From positions 1 to 64,000 of the forward strand of contig DIXF01000010.1 in NCBI GenBank assembly GCA_002448235.1: DNA of 64,000 nucleotides. The letters are read 5' to 3'. Each line of letters begins with the position of its first letter. Position 1 is the first letter of the stretch. Position numbers and translations under genes: made by a program. This stretch comes from Syntrophaceae bacterium UBA6087. GTDB taxonomy: Bacteria > Desulfobacterota > Desulfomonilia > UBA1062. The notes below the pieces were generated by a model. It worked only from the letters and a program-made list of their open reading frames with translations. It ran no database searches and was not told where the DNA came from. Positions 8,773 through 16,095 of the stretch are shown here, piece after piece.

Positions 8773-9327
8773 ATGAAACCCACAGAAGAGCTTGTTCATG
8801 AGCATGAAGTAATCATTCACGTATTGAAATCCGTGGCAGATGAGGCCGTGAAGATGCATGATGGAGCAGATATAAGGCCGGACCTTATCGAGATGATGCT
8901 CGACTTCTTCCGGAATTTTACTGACAAGTGCCACCATGCCAAGGAAGAAAAGCATCTGTTCCCCCTGCTCGAGCAGAGAGGCATGTCTCATGACAGCGGG
9001 CCCATTAGCGTCATGCTTCTGGAGCATACCGAGGGGAGGAGAAGGATTTCCAATATTTCCGGGCTGCTTCCCGCTGCAAAGCTGGGTGATACGGATGCAA
9101 TCAAGGCCATCTCGGAGAACCTCTCTGCATATGCAAACCTCCTTGAGAACCACATCGCCAAGGAAAACGGGGTGCTCTTTCCCATGGCGGAGCGCATCTT
9201 GTCGCAGCACGATCAGGAAAATCTCGAGAAGGCATTTGCCCTGGTGGAAGAGGTTGAGACAGGAGAAGGCGTCCACGAGAAGTATCACCACCTGGCTCAT
9301 GAAATCCACGGCTATCCACAAGGGTGA
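8773..9327 (+). CDS. Hemerythrin HHE-domain protein
   Basis: 184 aa. It is a cytoplasmic four-helix hemerythrin-like protein with ligands for a non-heme di-iron centre: HEHEVIIHVL near the N-terminus, CHHAKEEKHLFP, LEHTEGRRR, and LLENHIAKENGVLFP, followed by a C-terminal HHLAHEIHG. Such proteins bind or sense O2 or NO; in anaerobes they are usually linked to oxygen or nitrosative stress. GGAGG (8761-8765) precedes the ATG at 8773. No regulator or effector domain is fused to it, so a sensing rather than storage role cannot be decided. Confidence 0.87.
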   Translation: MKPTEELVHEHEVIIHVLKSVADEAVKMHDGADIRPDLIEMMLDFFRNFTDKCHHAKEEKHLFPLLEQRGMSHDSGPISVMLLEHTEGRRRISNISGLLPAAKLGDTDAIKAISENLSAYANLLENHIAKENGVLFPMAERILSQHDQENLEKAFALVEEVETGEGVHEKYHHLAHEIHGYPQG

Positions 9328-9412
9328 GGAGTTTCGATTCTATCCTTGTCCAGGATGTTTACAATACCTGTTGTTCGTGTATAACGGGTGGCAAAAGATT
9401 TTTGGAACGATC

Positions 9413-10096
9413 ATGACACTACCATGGAAGATCATCGAGAGCGTGCCTACCAGGGATGGGACCCTTGAGCTGCGCCAACGGGGTGAAAAGGATTTCCTCA
9501 TCGTGCTCGGTACTCAGGTGCTGATGAACAGTGTGACGAATCGCTCCGAGGTCGCCCTGGGCCGGATTGCATGCAGCCACCTCAAGCAGCATGAGTTCCC
9601 ACGCGTGCTGGTGGGCGGTCTGGGAATGGGGTTCACGCTCAAAGCTGTATTGGATACGCTGCCTGCCACGGCACGGGTCGTCGTTGCAGAGATCAATCCC
9701 GTGGTGCTTCAGTGGTGCCGGGGTCCTCTGGCGGGGATCACACAAGGGGCCGTATCCGATGAGCGGGTCGATGTCGAGATTACCGATGTGACCGATATCA
9801 TCCGGAAGACCACCGAAGGCTTCGACGCCATTATACTGGATCTCTACACCGGGCCACACGCCGCGTCGGACAAACTGAAAGACCCGTTTTACGGCAGCCT
9901 CGCCATTGAACGGATGCGCGCCGCGCTCAAACCGGGCGGCGTCCTGGCTGTGTGGGGCGAAAGTTATGACAGCGCATACGACAGACGCCTGTGCAGGGCA
10001 GGGTTTCGCGTGAGCACCTCCCGGCCGGGACGCGGAGGATTGCGGCACATTGTATACATGGCCGAACTCCGAAGCAATCGAGATTCACAGCGCTAA
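9413..10096 (+). CDS. Spermidine synthase-like SAM-fold protein
   Basis: 227 aa from the ATG at 9413. The class I methyltransferase fold is visible: motif I is VLVGGLGMGFTLKAVL, an acidic strand-2 end is VVVAEINP, and a motif IV-like DAIILDLYTGPH follows. This is the pattern of SpeE-type spermidine synthases and of many annotated 'spermidine synthase-like' proteins that lack the full aminopropyltransferase pocket. The protein is shorter than SpeE (about 280 aa) and lacks its N-terminal beta-sheet domain, so aminopropyl transfer should not be assumed. The ribosome-binding site is weak (TTGGAACG). It converges with moaC 12 bp downstream. Confidence 0.72.
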   Translation: MTLPWKIIESVPTRDGTLELRQRGEKDFLIVLGTQVLMNSVTNRSEVALGRIACSHLKQHEFPRVLVGGLGMGFTLKAVLDTLPATARVVVAEINPVVLQWCRGPLAGITQGAVSDERVDVEITDVTDIIRKTTEGFDAIILDLYTGPHAASDKLKDPFYGSLAIERMRAALKPGGVLAVWGESYDSAYDRRLCRAGFRVSTSRPGRGGLRHIVYMAELRSNRDSQR

Positions 10097-10108
10097 GAAT
10101 GGATACGA

Positions 10109-10582
10109 TCAGGGCCGCACGTAGTGCCCGCTCTTGCCGCCGGACTTTTCCACGAGGCAGATGCCGTCGATGGTCATGGACTTGTCCATGGCCTTGCACA
10201 TGTCGTAAATGGTGAGGAGCGCGATGCTTGCCGCGTGGAGGGCTTCCATTTCCACGCCGGTTTTGCTGGTTACCCTGACCTCGGTCAACACCTCGATGCT
10301 CGACGACTCCTCATGGGGGACGAAATCCACCGCGATATGGTCGATGGGCAGCGGATGGCACAAGGGGATGGTGCTCGATGTGCTCTTTGCCGCCATGATG
10401 GCGGCAACCTGTGCGGCGGCGAGGACATTGCCCTTCTTGATGCGGTCTTCCATGACAGCCTGATATGTGTCCCGGTTCATGGTAATGAGCCCCCGGGCGC
10501 GGGCGATTCTGGTGGTCGCATCCTTGGAGCCTACATCCACCATGGAGACCCGGCCCTGCTCGTCAAGATGGGTAAGTCCCAT
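10109..10582 (-). CDS. moaC: Cyclic pyranopterin monophosphate synthase MoaC
   Basis: 157 aa, family length. MoaC acts with MoaA in the first step of molybdenum cofactor synthesis, converting 3',8-cyclo-GTP to cyclic pyranopterin monophosphate. Diagnostic stretches are MVDVGSKDATTRIARARG, TSSTIPLCHPLPIDHI and TGVEMEALHAASIALLTIYDMCKA, including the catalytic lysines of KDATTR and CKAMDKSM. It is the only molybdopterin gene in the window. The FmdB-like zinc ribbon lies 15 bp upstream on the same strand, so they probably share a transcript. Confidence 0.95.
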   Translation of the reverse strand: MGLTHLDEQGRVSMVDVGSKDATTRIARARGLITMNRDTYQAVMEDRIKKGNVLAAAQVAAIMAAKSTSSTIPLCHPLPIDHIAVDFVPHEESSSIEVLTEVRVTSKTGVEMEALHAASIALLTIYDMCKAMDKSMTIDGICLVEKSGGKSGHYVRP

Positions 10583-10597
10583 GTCCGCCTGTACCCG

Positions 10598-10864
10598 TTA
10601 ATCCGAGTCCGATGAGGAGCCGGACTTGTCCGTTGAAACGGGAGTAGAAGATTCGGACTCTGCCTTCGATTCAGACGGGCTGTTCTTCTTGGCATAATCC
10701 GTGAGATACCAGCCCGAGCCCTTGAGGTGGAAAGCGGAGCGGGATATGAGCTTCTTCACAGGCCCGCCGCAAGTGGGGCACTGGAGAATAGGGGCGTCGC
10801 TGAACTTCTGCACCGCCTCGAACTCATTTTTGCACTTGGAACACTTATACTCATAAATAGGCAT
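10598..10864 (-). CDS. FmdB-family zinc ribbon protein
   Basis: 88 aa starting at MPIYEYKC (ATG at 10864, preceded by GGGAGG); an upstream in-frame ATG would add only five residues. The N-terminal 45 residues are a zinc ribbon with CxxC...CxxC (CSKC and CPTC) typical of the FmdB/CxxC_CXXC_SSSS family. The C-terminal half is low-complexity, rich in Ser, Asp and Glu, and probably disordered. The family was first seen beside formamidase/amidase genes as a putative regulator, but most members have no assigned function. The start overlaps the end of the upstream HExxH gene. Confidence 0.85.
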   Translation of the reverse strand: MPIYEYKCSKCKNEFEAVQKFSDAPILQCPTCGGPVKKLISRSAFHLKGSGWYLTDYAKKNSPSESKAESESSTPVSTDKSGSSSDSD

Positions 10865-11378
10865 TATAATACCTCCCATGCTCTACACATATCGTGAAGC
10901 TATATAGGGGCGCCGCCTCCACATTGTCAAGCAGAGTCAGCACGTTTTTCAAGCCGGTTACTGGGTTCTTCGCCAGGAAAAGCCTTGTGAGGTTGTCCAC
11001 ATGGACCTCCTCGTCTTCCCGTAAGGCCTCGAAAAAATCGGCCTTGCCGGTTGAGAACCTGTGGATATGCAGAAGCTCATGCGTCATGATAAAGGTAAGA
11101 AGAGAGCACATGTCGATCTCCCTCTTCTGCACGAACTCGAGAATCCGGGTATCCTGGAGGCATATCCGGTACAGAGGCTGCCGTCCCGGTGTCTCGGGAT
11201 CGAGCCTCACGAGCTTGGCAAAAACCCCATCTTCTCTCTCGTGGTGGTCCGTTTCCACGAGGGTCTTCACGTCATAGCAGTCGTGGTTGCTCCACTTCGT
11301 CTCCTTGGAGACGATATGCTCTGCCAAGGCAGTGCTTTTCAAGAGCATTCCTCTCTGTCCGGGAACAAAATAGCCCAT
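10851..11378 (-). CDS. Hypothetical HExxH (zincin-like) protein
   Basis: 175 aa; I do not recognise a named family. A central helix carries THELLHIHRFSTG, an HExxH motif of the kind used to bind zinc in metallopeptidases, and a further acidic segment (LREDEEVHVDNLTR) follows about 16 residues later and could supply the third ligand. There is no signal peptide, so it is probably cytoplasmic. The C-terminus overlaps the start of the FmdB zinc-ribbon gene by 14 bp, which implies translational coupling and possibly a shared role. Proteolytic activity is only inferred from the motif. Confidence 0.6.
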   Translation of the reverse strand: MGYFVPGQRGMLLKSTALAEHIVSKETKWSNHDCYDVKTLVETDHHEREDGVFAKLVRLDPETPGRQPLYRICLQDTRILEFVQKREIDMCSLLTFIMTHELLHIHRFSTGKADFFEALREDEEVHVDNLTRLFLAKNPVTGLKNVLTLLDNVEAAPLYSFTICVEHGRYYNAYL

Positions 11379-11418
11379 GAATTTATTCTAGTATCTCAAA
11401 GAGAAAAAAGCAAGGGGC

Positions 11419-12438
11419 TCAGATTTCCCTGTCCACTGCGTTTGCGATGCGCCTGATCCCTTCCATCACGGCCTTGAACTCTTGGGGCCTGAGCGACTGG
11501 GGGCCGTCCGAAAGCGCCTGCTCGGGCCTGGGATGAACCTCGATCATAAGCCCGTCTGCACCGGCGGCAACGGCCGCGTAGGCCATCCGCTCCACATACC
11601 GTGCGTGGCCGGTTCCATGGGACGGATCGACGATGACGGGAAGATGCGTCCTCTCCTTGAGCACGGGCACGGCGGAAAGGTCCAGGGTATTGCGCGTTGC
11701 GGTCTCGAAGGTTCTGATTCCCCGCTCGCAGAGTATGACCCGGCTGTTGCCGCCCGAGAGGACGTATTCGGCAGACATGAGGAACTCCTCGATGTTTGTC
11801 GACATGCCCCGCTTGAGGAGCACCGGCTTGTTTGTCTTTCCCACTTCTTTGAGCAGCTGGAAATTCTGGATGTTTCTCGCGCCCACCTGAAGGCAGTCGG
11901 CATATTCCAGGATCAGCTCGATGCTCGCGATGTCCATAACCTCGGTAATAACCGGCAGCCCGTATTTCTCGCGCGCCTTTGCGAGCAGGACGAGGCCGTC
12001 GCTTTTGAGGCCCTGGAACGCATACGGGGAGGTCCTCGGCTTGAAAGCCCCGCCGCGGAGCATGTGCGCGCCGGATTCCTTCAGTGCCGCACCGACTTCC
12101 ATGATCTGCTCCTCATTTTCGACAGCGCAAGGCCCTGCCATGATCGTGAGCTTTCTGCCCCCGATGGTGACGCCGAGCCCAAGGTCGACAACGGTTGAAT
12201 CCGGCTTGGTCTCCCGCGAAGCCAGCTTGTACGGTGCGAGGATAGGGATGACCTTTTCCACTCCCGGCTGCGCCTCAAGGCAGGTAAGGCGTTCCTTGCC
12301 CCGCTCGTCTCCTATCGCCCCGTACAGAACCCTCTCGGAGCCCTTGCTCTCGTGAACCCTGTACCCGAAACCCTCGATGATTTCCCTGACCTGGTTCATC
12401 TGTTCCTGTGTTGCTCCCTTTTTCATAGAGATGATCAT
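11419..12438 (-). CDS. aroF: 3-deoxy-7-phosphoheptulonate synthase (DAHP synthase)
   Basis: 339 aa. It condenses PEP and erythrose 4-phosphate, the first step of the shikimate pathway. Residues of about 1-90 form the ferredoxin-like regulatory domain of the Thermotoga/Bacillus type of DAHP synthase (IISMKKGATQEQMNQVREII). The barrel carries IMAGPCAVEN, RGGAFKPRTSPYAFQG, LLKRGMSTNIEEFL and PVIVDPSHGTGHA. The start is ATG 12438, with GGAGG about five bases upstream; an ATG four codons earlier contains that ribosome-binding site. The family's N-terminal domain mediates feedback inhibition by aromatic amino acids. Expression is very probably attenuated: see the leader peptide and terminator at 12490-12632. 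Confidence 0.96.
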   Translation of the reverse strand: MIISMKKGATQEQMNQVREIIEGFGYRVHESKGSERVLYGAIGDERGKERLTCLEAQPGVEKVIPILAPYKLASRETKPDSTVVDLGLGVTIGGRKLTIMAGPCAVENEEQIMEVGAALKESGAHMLRGGAFKPRTSPYAFQGLKSDGLVLLAKAREKYGLPVITEVMDIASIELILEYADCLQVGARNIQNFQLLKEVGKTNKPVLLKRGMSTNIEEFLMSAEYVLSGGNSRVILCERGIRTFETATRNTLDLSAVPVLKERTHLPVIVDPSHGTGHARYVERMAYAAVAAGADGLMIEVHPRPEQALSDGPQSLRPQEFKAVMEGIRRIANAVDREI

Positions 12439-12489
12439 ATTTTCCTCCATTCAGTATGACGGCCGCCGGATCTCATCCCCCTCAGGCCC

Positions 12490-12533
12490 AAAAAATAAAA
12501 AGGCCGTGGGAGGAAGAACCACCCACGGCCTTT
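12490..12533 (-). terminator. Attenuator terminator in the aroF leader
   Basis: On the minus strand, AAGGCCGTGGG (12532-12522) pairs with CCCACGGCCTT (12510-12500) around an 11-base loop and is followed by a U-rich run (12501-12490). It lies about 50 bases upstream of the aroF start and inside the transcript's leader, so it must act as a conditional terminator, not as the end of a gene. Confidence 0.85.
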
Positions 12534-12570
12534 GTGTTCAAGTCTTTTTTGAACAGATCAGCCCACAGGC
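12528..12570 (-). promoter_or_regulatory. Candidate antiterminator of the aroF attenuator
   Basis: GCCTGTG (12570-12564), overlapping the last codons of the leader peptide, can pair with CACAAAGGC (12536-12528) with a two-base bulge; inside it TGTTCAA/TTGAACA (12555-12549 with 12541-12535) can form a 7-bp hairpin. The outer pairing uses the first bases of the terminator's 5' arm, so it and the terminator exclude each other. A ribosome finishing the leader peptide would cover 12570-12564 and favour termination. Confidence 0.6.
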
Positions 12571-12632
12571 GGTCCTCCCCAGATAAACCAGAAATAATAA
12601 TAGCTGAAGTACCTGTCGGCGTTTCTATTCAT
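12558..12632 (-). CDS. aroF leader peptide (24 aa, aromatic-rich)
   Basis: A 24-codon open frame starts at ATG 12632 and ends at TGA 12558. Residues 8-18 read YFSYYYFWFIW: four Tyr, three Phe and two Trp in eleven codons. It is followed by an antiterminator candidate and a strong intrinsic terminator before aroF, the layout of trp/phe-type attenuators. Stalling at any scarce aromatic tRNA would leave the antiterminator free to form. No Shine-Dalgarno sequence is seen at the usual distance. A TATATA box (12643-12638) with TTGAAA (12668-12663, 19-bp spacer) would place the transcript start at about the ATG, so the peptide may be read from a leaderless mRNA. I know of no annotation for such a peptide. 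Confidence 0.75.
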   Translation of the reverse strand: MNRNADRYFSYYYFWFIWGGPPVG

Positions 12633-12850
12633 GGGAGTATATATGGCAAAGATCCTTACGCTTTTCAAGGAGAAAATAGCCTCGCACGAAAATTGTTTCT
12701 TTGCATAAGAACATCCGCATCCGGAAAAGCCTGGCGCTCTTCAGGCAGAGTCCCGTTTTCTGCGGCTTCCCGTTGACAGTGACAGACCGGCTTGCTACGA
12801 AGCAGGCATACTGCTTAAAGATCGATGTCAGGTCATACCGGGGGGCATGA

Positions 12851-13588
12851 ATGCTTTGTACCGCACCATATAAGGGTTCGAGAGATCGGTCGGGGAAAAA
12901 TCCCCCGAAGTGCATGCCCGTTTTGTTCATGATCACGATTCTCCTCTTCGCCTTCAGCGGTGAAGCACCCTGTGACGAACATCCCCGGTGCCTGAAGCTC
13001 GGGGCATCGGCAACGATTGAACATGCCGTGGCCGGTTCGGGCGTTGAGGAAGCCGAAGTCCTCGCCAGACTGGTTTATGCAGAAAGCATCTCCACAGGAT
13101 ATCCGGACGACGTCCTCGTATATGAGGCCATTGCCTGGGGGGTGATGAACAGGGTCCGCCTTGCCGAGGCATCCCTCTCGAAACGGAAATTATACGGCAG
13201 CGGCATACGGGGAGTGATCTTCATGAAAGGCCAGTTCAACCCTGCCGTCTCGAAGAGATCGCAGTTCTCGAAGGAGTTCTTGTGCCCCTCCGATCCGGTC
13301 CGCTGGCGTATGGCCCGGGAAGCGGCGGGCAAAGCGCTTCAGGGAGAGGGCAACCCCTTCCTGTCCACCCCGTGGGAGAAGGAGCACGGGCTTTCGCTGG
13401 TCACAGGCTTTTACTACCCCGATTCGATCCAGGCAAAAAGCCCCCTGGCGCCCTGGGAAAAGAGCAAAGGCTTGCGGTTCATCGGCGATGCCCATATCAA
13501 TGGAGCCAGGCTGCCGGGCGACAAAGTACGTTTCTACCGGCTCACTTCTCCACCCCGCGATCTCAAGCCTGTCCCGAAAGCGCAATGA
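12851..13588 (+). CDS. SleB-like cell wall hydrolase
   Basis: 245 aa from ATG 12851, or 224 aa from ATG 12914. A signal sequence is clear (CMPVLFMITILLFAFSGEA), so it is exported. The segment VLARLVYAESISTGYPDDVL ... AWGVMNRVRLAE ... KLYGSGIRGVIFMKGQFNPA matches the Hydrolase_2/SleB pattern, whose catalytic Glu lies in the LxxxIYAE motif (here VYAES). SleB enzymes are lytic transglycosylases acting on peptidoglycan; here a general wall-remodelling role is more likely than spore germination. The start at 12851 follows GGGGG at close range; 12914 gives a more ordinary signal peptide. A weak promoter (TTGACA 12773-12778, TACGAA 12796-12801) lies upstream. Confidence 0.72.
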   Translation: MLCTAPYKGSRDRSGKNPPKCMPVLFMITILLFAFSGEAPCDEHPRCLKLGASATIEHAVAGSGVEEAEVLARLVYAESISTGYPDDVLVYEAIAWGVMNRVRLAEASLSKRKLYGSGIRGVIFMKGQFNPAVSKRSQFSKEFLCPSDPVRWRMAREAAGKALQGEGNPFLSTPWEKEHGLSLVTGFYYPDSIQAKSPLAPWEKSKGLRFIGDAHINGARLPGDKVRFYRLTSPPRDLKPVPKAQ

Positions 13589-13654
13589 CAAGCCGGGCAT
13601 CGAGGCACCGCCCTTCAAACAATATTTACAGCGTTTTCATTGACATGCGTTATC

Positions 13655-13845
13655 AGCTTTGATACATACCGGAAAACCCTGCTGCGGATTCAAGGGAACC
13701 CGGTGCGATTCCGGGACGGGGCCGCCGCTGTAAACGGTGACAGATGCCCGAACACAAGACCACTGCGAGAGCGGGAAGGTAAGGGCATCTGGATGATCCG
13801 TGAGTCAGAAGACCTATCCGTGAGTAAAGGACTACATCCGCGGGC
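13655..13845 (+). ncRNA. Cobalamin riboswitch
   Basis: The conserved core of the adenosylcobalamin aptamer is present: AGGGAACCCGGTG (from about 13693), the B12-box equivalent CCGCCGCTGTAAACGG (13722-13737), ACCACTGCGAGAGCGGGAAGG (from about 13759) and GTGAGTCAGAAGACC (13800-13814). A TTGACA (13640-13645) could be the -35 element. The expression platform looks translational: CTCCA (13857-13861) can pair with TGGAG (13875-13879), which contains part of the receptor's ribosome-binding site, and ATGGA/TCCAT (13874-13878 with 13883-13887) can also mask it. Ligand binding should therefore repress the downstream receptor. Confidence 0.93.
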
Positions 13846-13887
13846 CTGGATGGAGACTCCAAGGGAATATACCATGGAGGTGTCCAT

Positions 13888-15789
13888 ATGTATCAACGCT
13901 GTATCAGTTTTTTCATCGTCATCCTTTTTTGCCTCACCCTCGTCGCCCCTTTCGCCCGGTCTGAAGAAATCGTCATCACTGCCGCCAACTTTGAAGACAC
14001 GTCGGCAGAGACCGTCAGCGACAGGGCCAAAACGTCCTTCATCGAGGACGTGAAGATCCGGCCCCTCGGGTATGGGCTTACCGACACGGCCAGCGCCTTG
14101 CGGATGTCCATCGACGTCGACCTGCCCAACTACGGCGGGACAATCCCTGCGCCCGTGACCTTGCGCGGCTCGAAAATCCAGCAGACCCTGATCATGCTCG
14201 ACGGGGTGCCGCTCTCCTCATCGCTGGGCGAGATCGTAGACGTTTCCCTCTACACCATCCCTGAGATCGAGCGGATAGAGATCATCAAGGGCAGCAACTC
14301 GGCCGCATACGGAGAATCCGCCATGGGAGGGGTAGTGAACATCGTCACGAGAAAGCCCGACCTGGACGAATCCCTCCAGTTCACCTCCTCGCAGGGGAGC
14401 TATGGATACAACCTCTACAGCCTGCTCATGAATACACAGAAACTGGGGCAGGGCCTCATGCTGGGCGTCACCAGGAACTGGGCCGACAACGACTTCCTCT
14501 ACGAGCGTGAAGACGGAACGACCGCACGCAGGCTGAACAATGAATACGATACCACCTCTCTGCTGGCAAAGCTCCTGCTCGATCTCGGGGGATGGGATAC
14601 CGCTATCTCCGGCAGGATGGTCGATCAGCAGCTCGGCTCACCCGGCGGTGAGGGCAGCAGCGGAGTCCTTACACCGAACGATGAAGTTGATACCTTCCAG
14701 AACTTCCTTTCGCTCAGCACTGCCGGGGATCTCGGTCAGAACCAGAGACTGGAGATCAAAGCGTCACGGCTCTACAACCGCTCGAATACCTTCTGGAACA
14801 GCACCTCGACCGACTCGCGCACCAGGCTCACCAGCGACTACTACGACATGTTCTATTCCCAAAAAATCGGGTTTGCCGAGCTCAAGCCCGGCTTTGCACT
14901 GCGGAAAGAGCGGATAAGCAGCGACGATTACGGCATCCATTCCCGTACGACCTCATCCGGCATCCTCGGGTCCGCCCTTGACCTCGACCCGGTACTCATC
15001 ACCCTGACCGGCCGCTACGACAGGAGTTCTGACTTCGACGGAGAATGGACATACCACAGCGGCGCCCTCTGGAAGGTGATGCCCCGTTTGAGCCTGAAGG
15101 CAAATATCGGGACAGGCTATCACGAGCCTGCCATGGGATGGCTCTATGCTCCATCCTTTCCGGGATCTCCCTTTCTCTTCAATCCGGATCTCAAACCGGA
15201 AAAATCTTTGAGCTGGGATGTAGGGCCTGTCCTGGAGTTCGAGAACTTCGGCATGGGTGCGAGCTACTATGTCATCCAATACGACGACCTCATCAAGATG
15301 GAGTTCCCGGACACCGGGGGCTTCACCTATGTCAACATCAACAAGGCCCATGCCGCAGGCGTCGAGGCCTTCACCTGGATTTCGCCTGTGGACAGCGTGA
15401 AGATCTCACTCAATTACGCCGTCAACCGGCTGAGATACGGCAGCGGAGAATTCGAGAGCAAGACGATACGGCTCAAGCCCGATGAGGTCTTCACTGTAAG
15501 GGCCGATTATCTCCCCGTGATCTACTCGCGGCCGGCCAATGTGTTCGTTGCCTACCAGTTCAGGGAAGGCGTATATACCGACGAAGCCAACTCGGAAAAG
15601 ACCGGCAACAGGAACATCCTCGATGCGGGCGTTTCCATGGAGGTCTCGAAAAATGCGACCGTTGCCTTCAAGGCGAGCAATCTTTTAGACGACACATCGG
15701 TCGAGTTCAACGACCGGAGCCAGTGGGGCACTTACTGGTACCCCGTCCCCGGCCGGACATACCGCGGCTCCGTACAGTTGAGCTTCTAG
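13888..15789 (+). CDS. btuB: TonB-dependent cobalamin receptor (BtuB-like)
   Basis: 633 aa outer-membrane receptor. A signal peptide occupies residues of about 1-25. The plug domain (about 45-160) includes PAPVTLRGSKIQQTLIMLDG and IERIEIIKGSNSAAYGESAM, standard TonB plug motifs. The rest is a 22-strand barrel ending in Phe (RGSVQLSF). BtuB assignment rests on the cobalamin riboswitch immediately upstream; the sequence itself only establishes a TonB-dependent transporter of the BtuB/vitamin B12 type size. GGAGG (13876-13880) precedes the ATG. No btuCDF transporter is adjacent; a hairpin terminator ends the unit. Confidence 0.88.
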   Translation: MYQRCISFFIVILFCLTLVAPFARSEEIVITAANFEDTSAETVSDRAKTSFIEDVKIRPLGYGLTDTASALRMSIDVDLPNYGGTIPAPVTLRGSKIQQTLIMLDGVPLSSSLGEIVDVSLYTIPEIERIEIIKGSNSAAYGESAMGGVVNIVTRKPDLDESLQFTSSQGSYGYNLYSLLMNTQKLGQGLMLGVTRNWADNDFLYEREDGTTARRLNNEYDTTSLLAKLLLDLGGWDTAISGRMVDQQLGSPGGEGSSGVLTPNDEVDTFQNFLSLSTAGDLGQNQRLEIKASRLYNRSNTFWNSTSTDSRTRLTSDYYDMFYSQKIGFAELKPGFALRKERISSDDYGIHSRTTSSGILGSALDLDPVLITLTGRYDRSSDFDGEWTYHSGALWKVMPRLSLKANIGTGYHEPAMGWLYAPSFPGSPFLFNPDLKPEKSLSWDVGPVLEFENFGMGASYYVIQYDDLIKMEFPDTGGFTYVNINKAHAAGVEAFTWISPVDSVKISLNYAVNRLRYGSGEFESKTIRLKPDEVFTVRADYLPVIYSRPANVFVAYQFREGVYTDEANSEKTGNRNILDAGVSMEVSKNATVAFKASNLLDDTSVEFNDRSQWGTYWYPVPGRTYRGSVQLSF

Positions 15790-15810
15790 CACTGGCAATC
15801 CAAACAAAAA

Positions 15811-15850
15811 ACGTCAGGGGGCTAAACACCAGTCCCCTGACGTCATTATA
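15811..15850 (+). terminator. Intrinsic terminator after the btuB-like gene
   Basis: ACGTCAGGGG (15811-15820) pairs perfectly with CCCCTGACGT (15834-15843) around a 13-base loop, followed by CATTATATT. It is nearly bidirectional, with six A's upstream of the stem. Confidence 0.75.
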
Positions 15851-16095
15851 TTATCCAAGAAGGGCAGGGTTCATTCTTGCGGAATCATACTCCTCAGCCA
15901 CCATACTATTGTCCTATTGTCATACGTTAAATATCTTTATATACTGCAAAGGTAACATGGTTTAATAATGATTAATATGTGGGGTCAGAAGCCTTGTTCG
16001 GAGCATGTCTCTCTGAACTGGAGGAGAAAAGGGATGGCTCTTTTTTGAAATTGCTTTTGTAACTCAAACATCATTGCTGCAGGAAGGGGTTGATC
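15851..16095. other. Gene-poor spacer before the thiolase-fold gene
   Basis: Apart from the terminator just upstream, this AT-richer spacer shows no open frame, RNA gene or convincing promoter. The last bases (AGGAAGGGG, 16081-16089) are the ribosome-binding site of the next gene. Confidence 0.5.
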
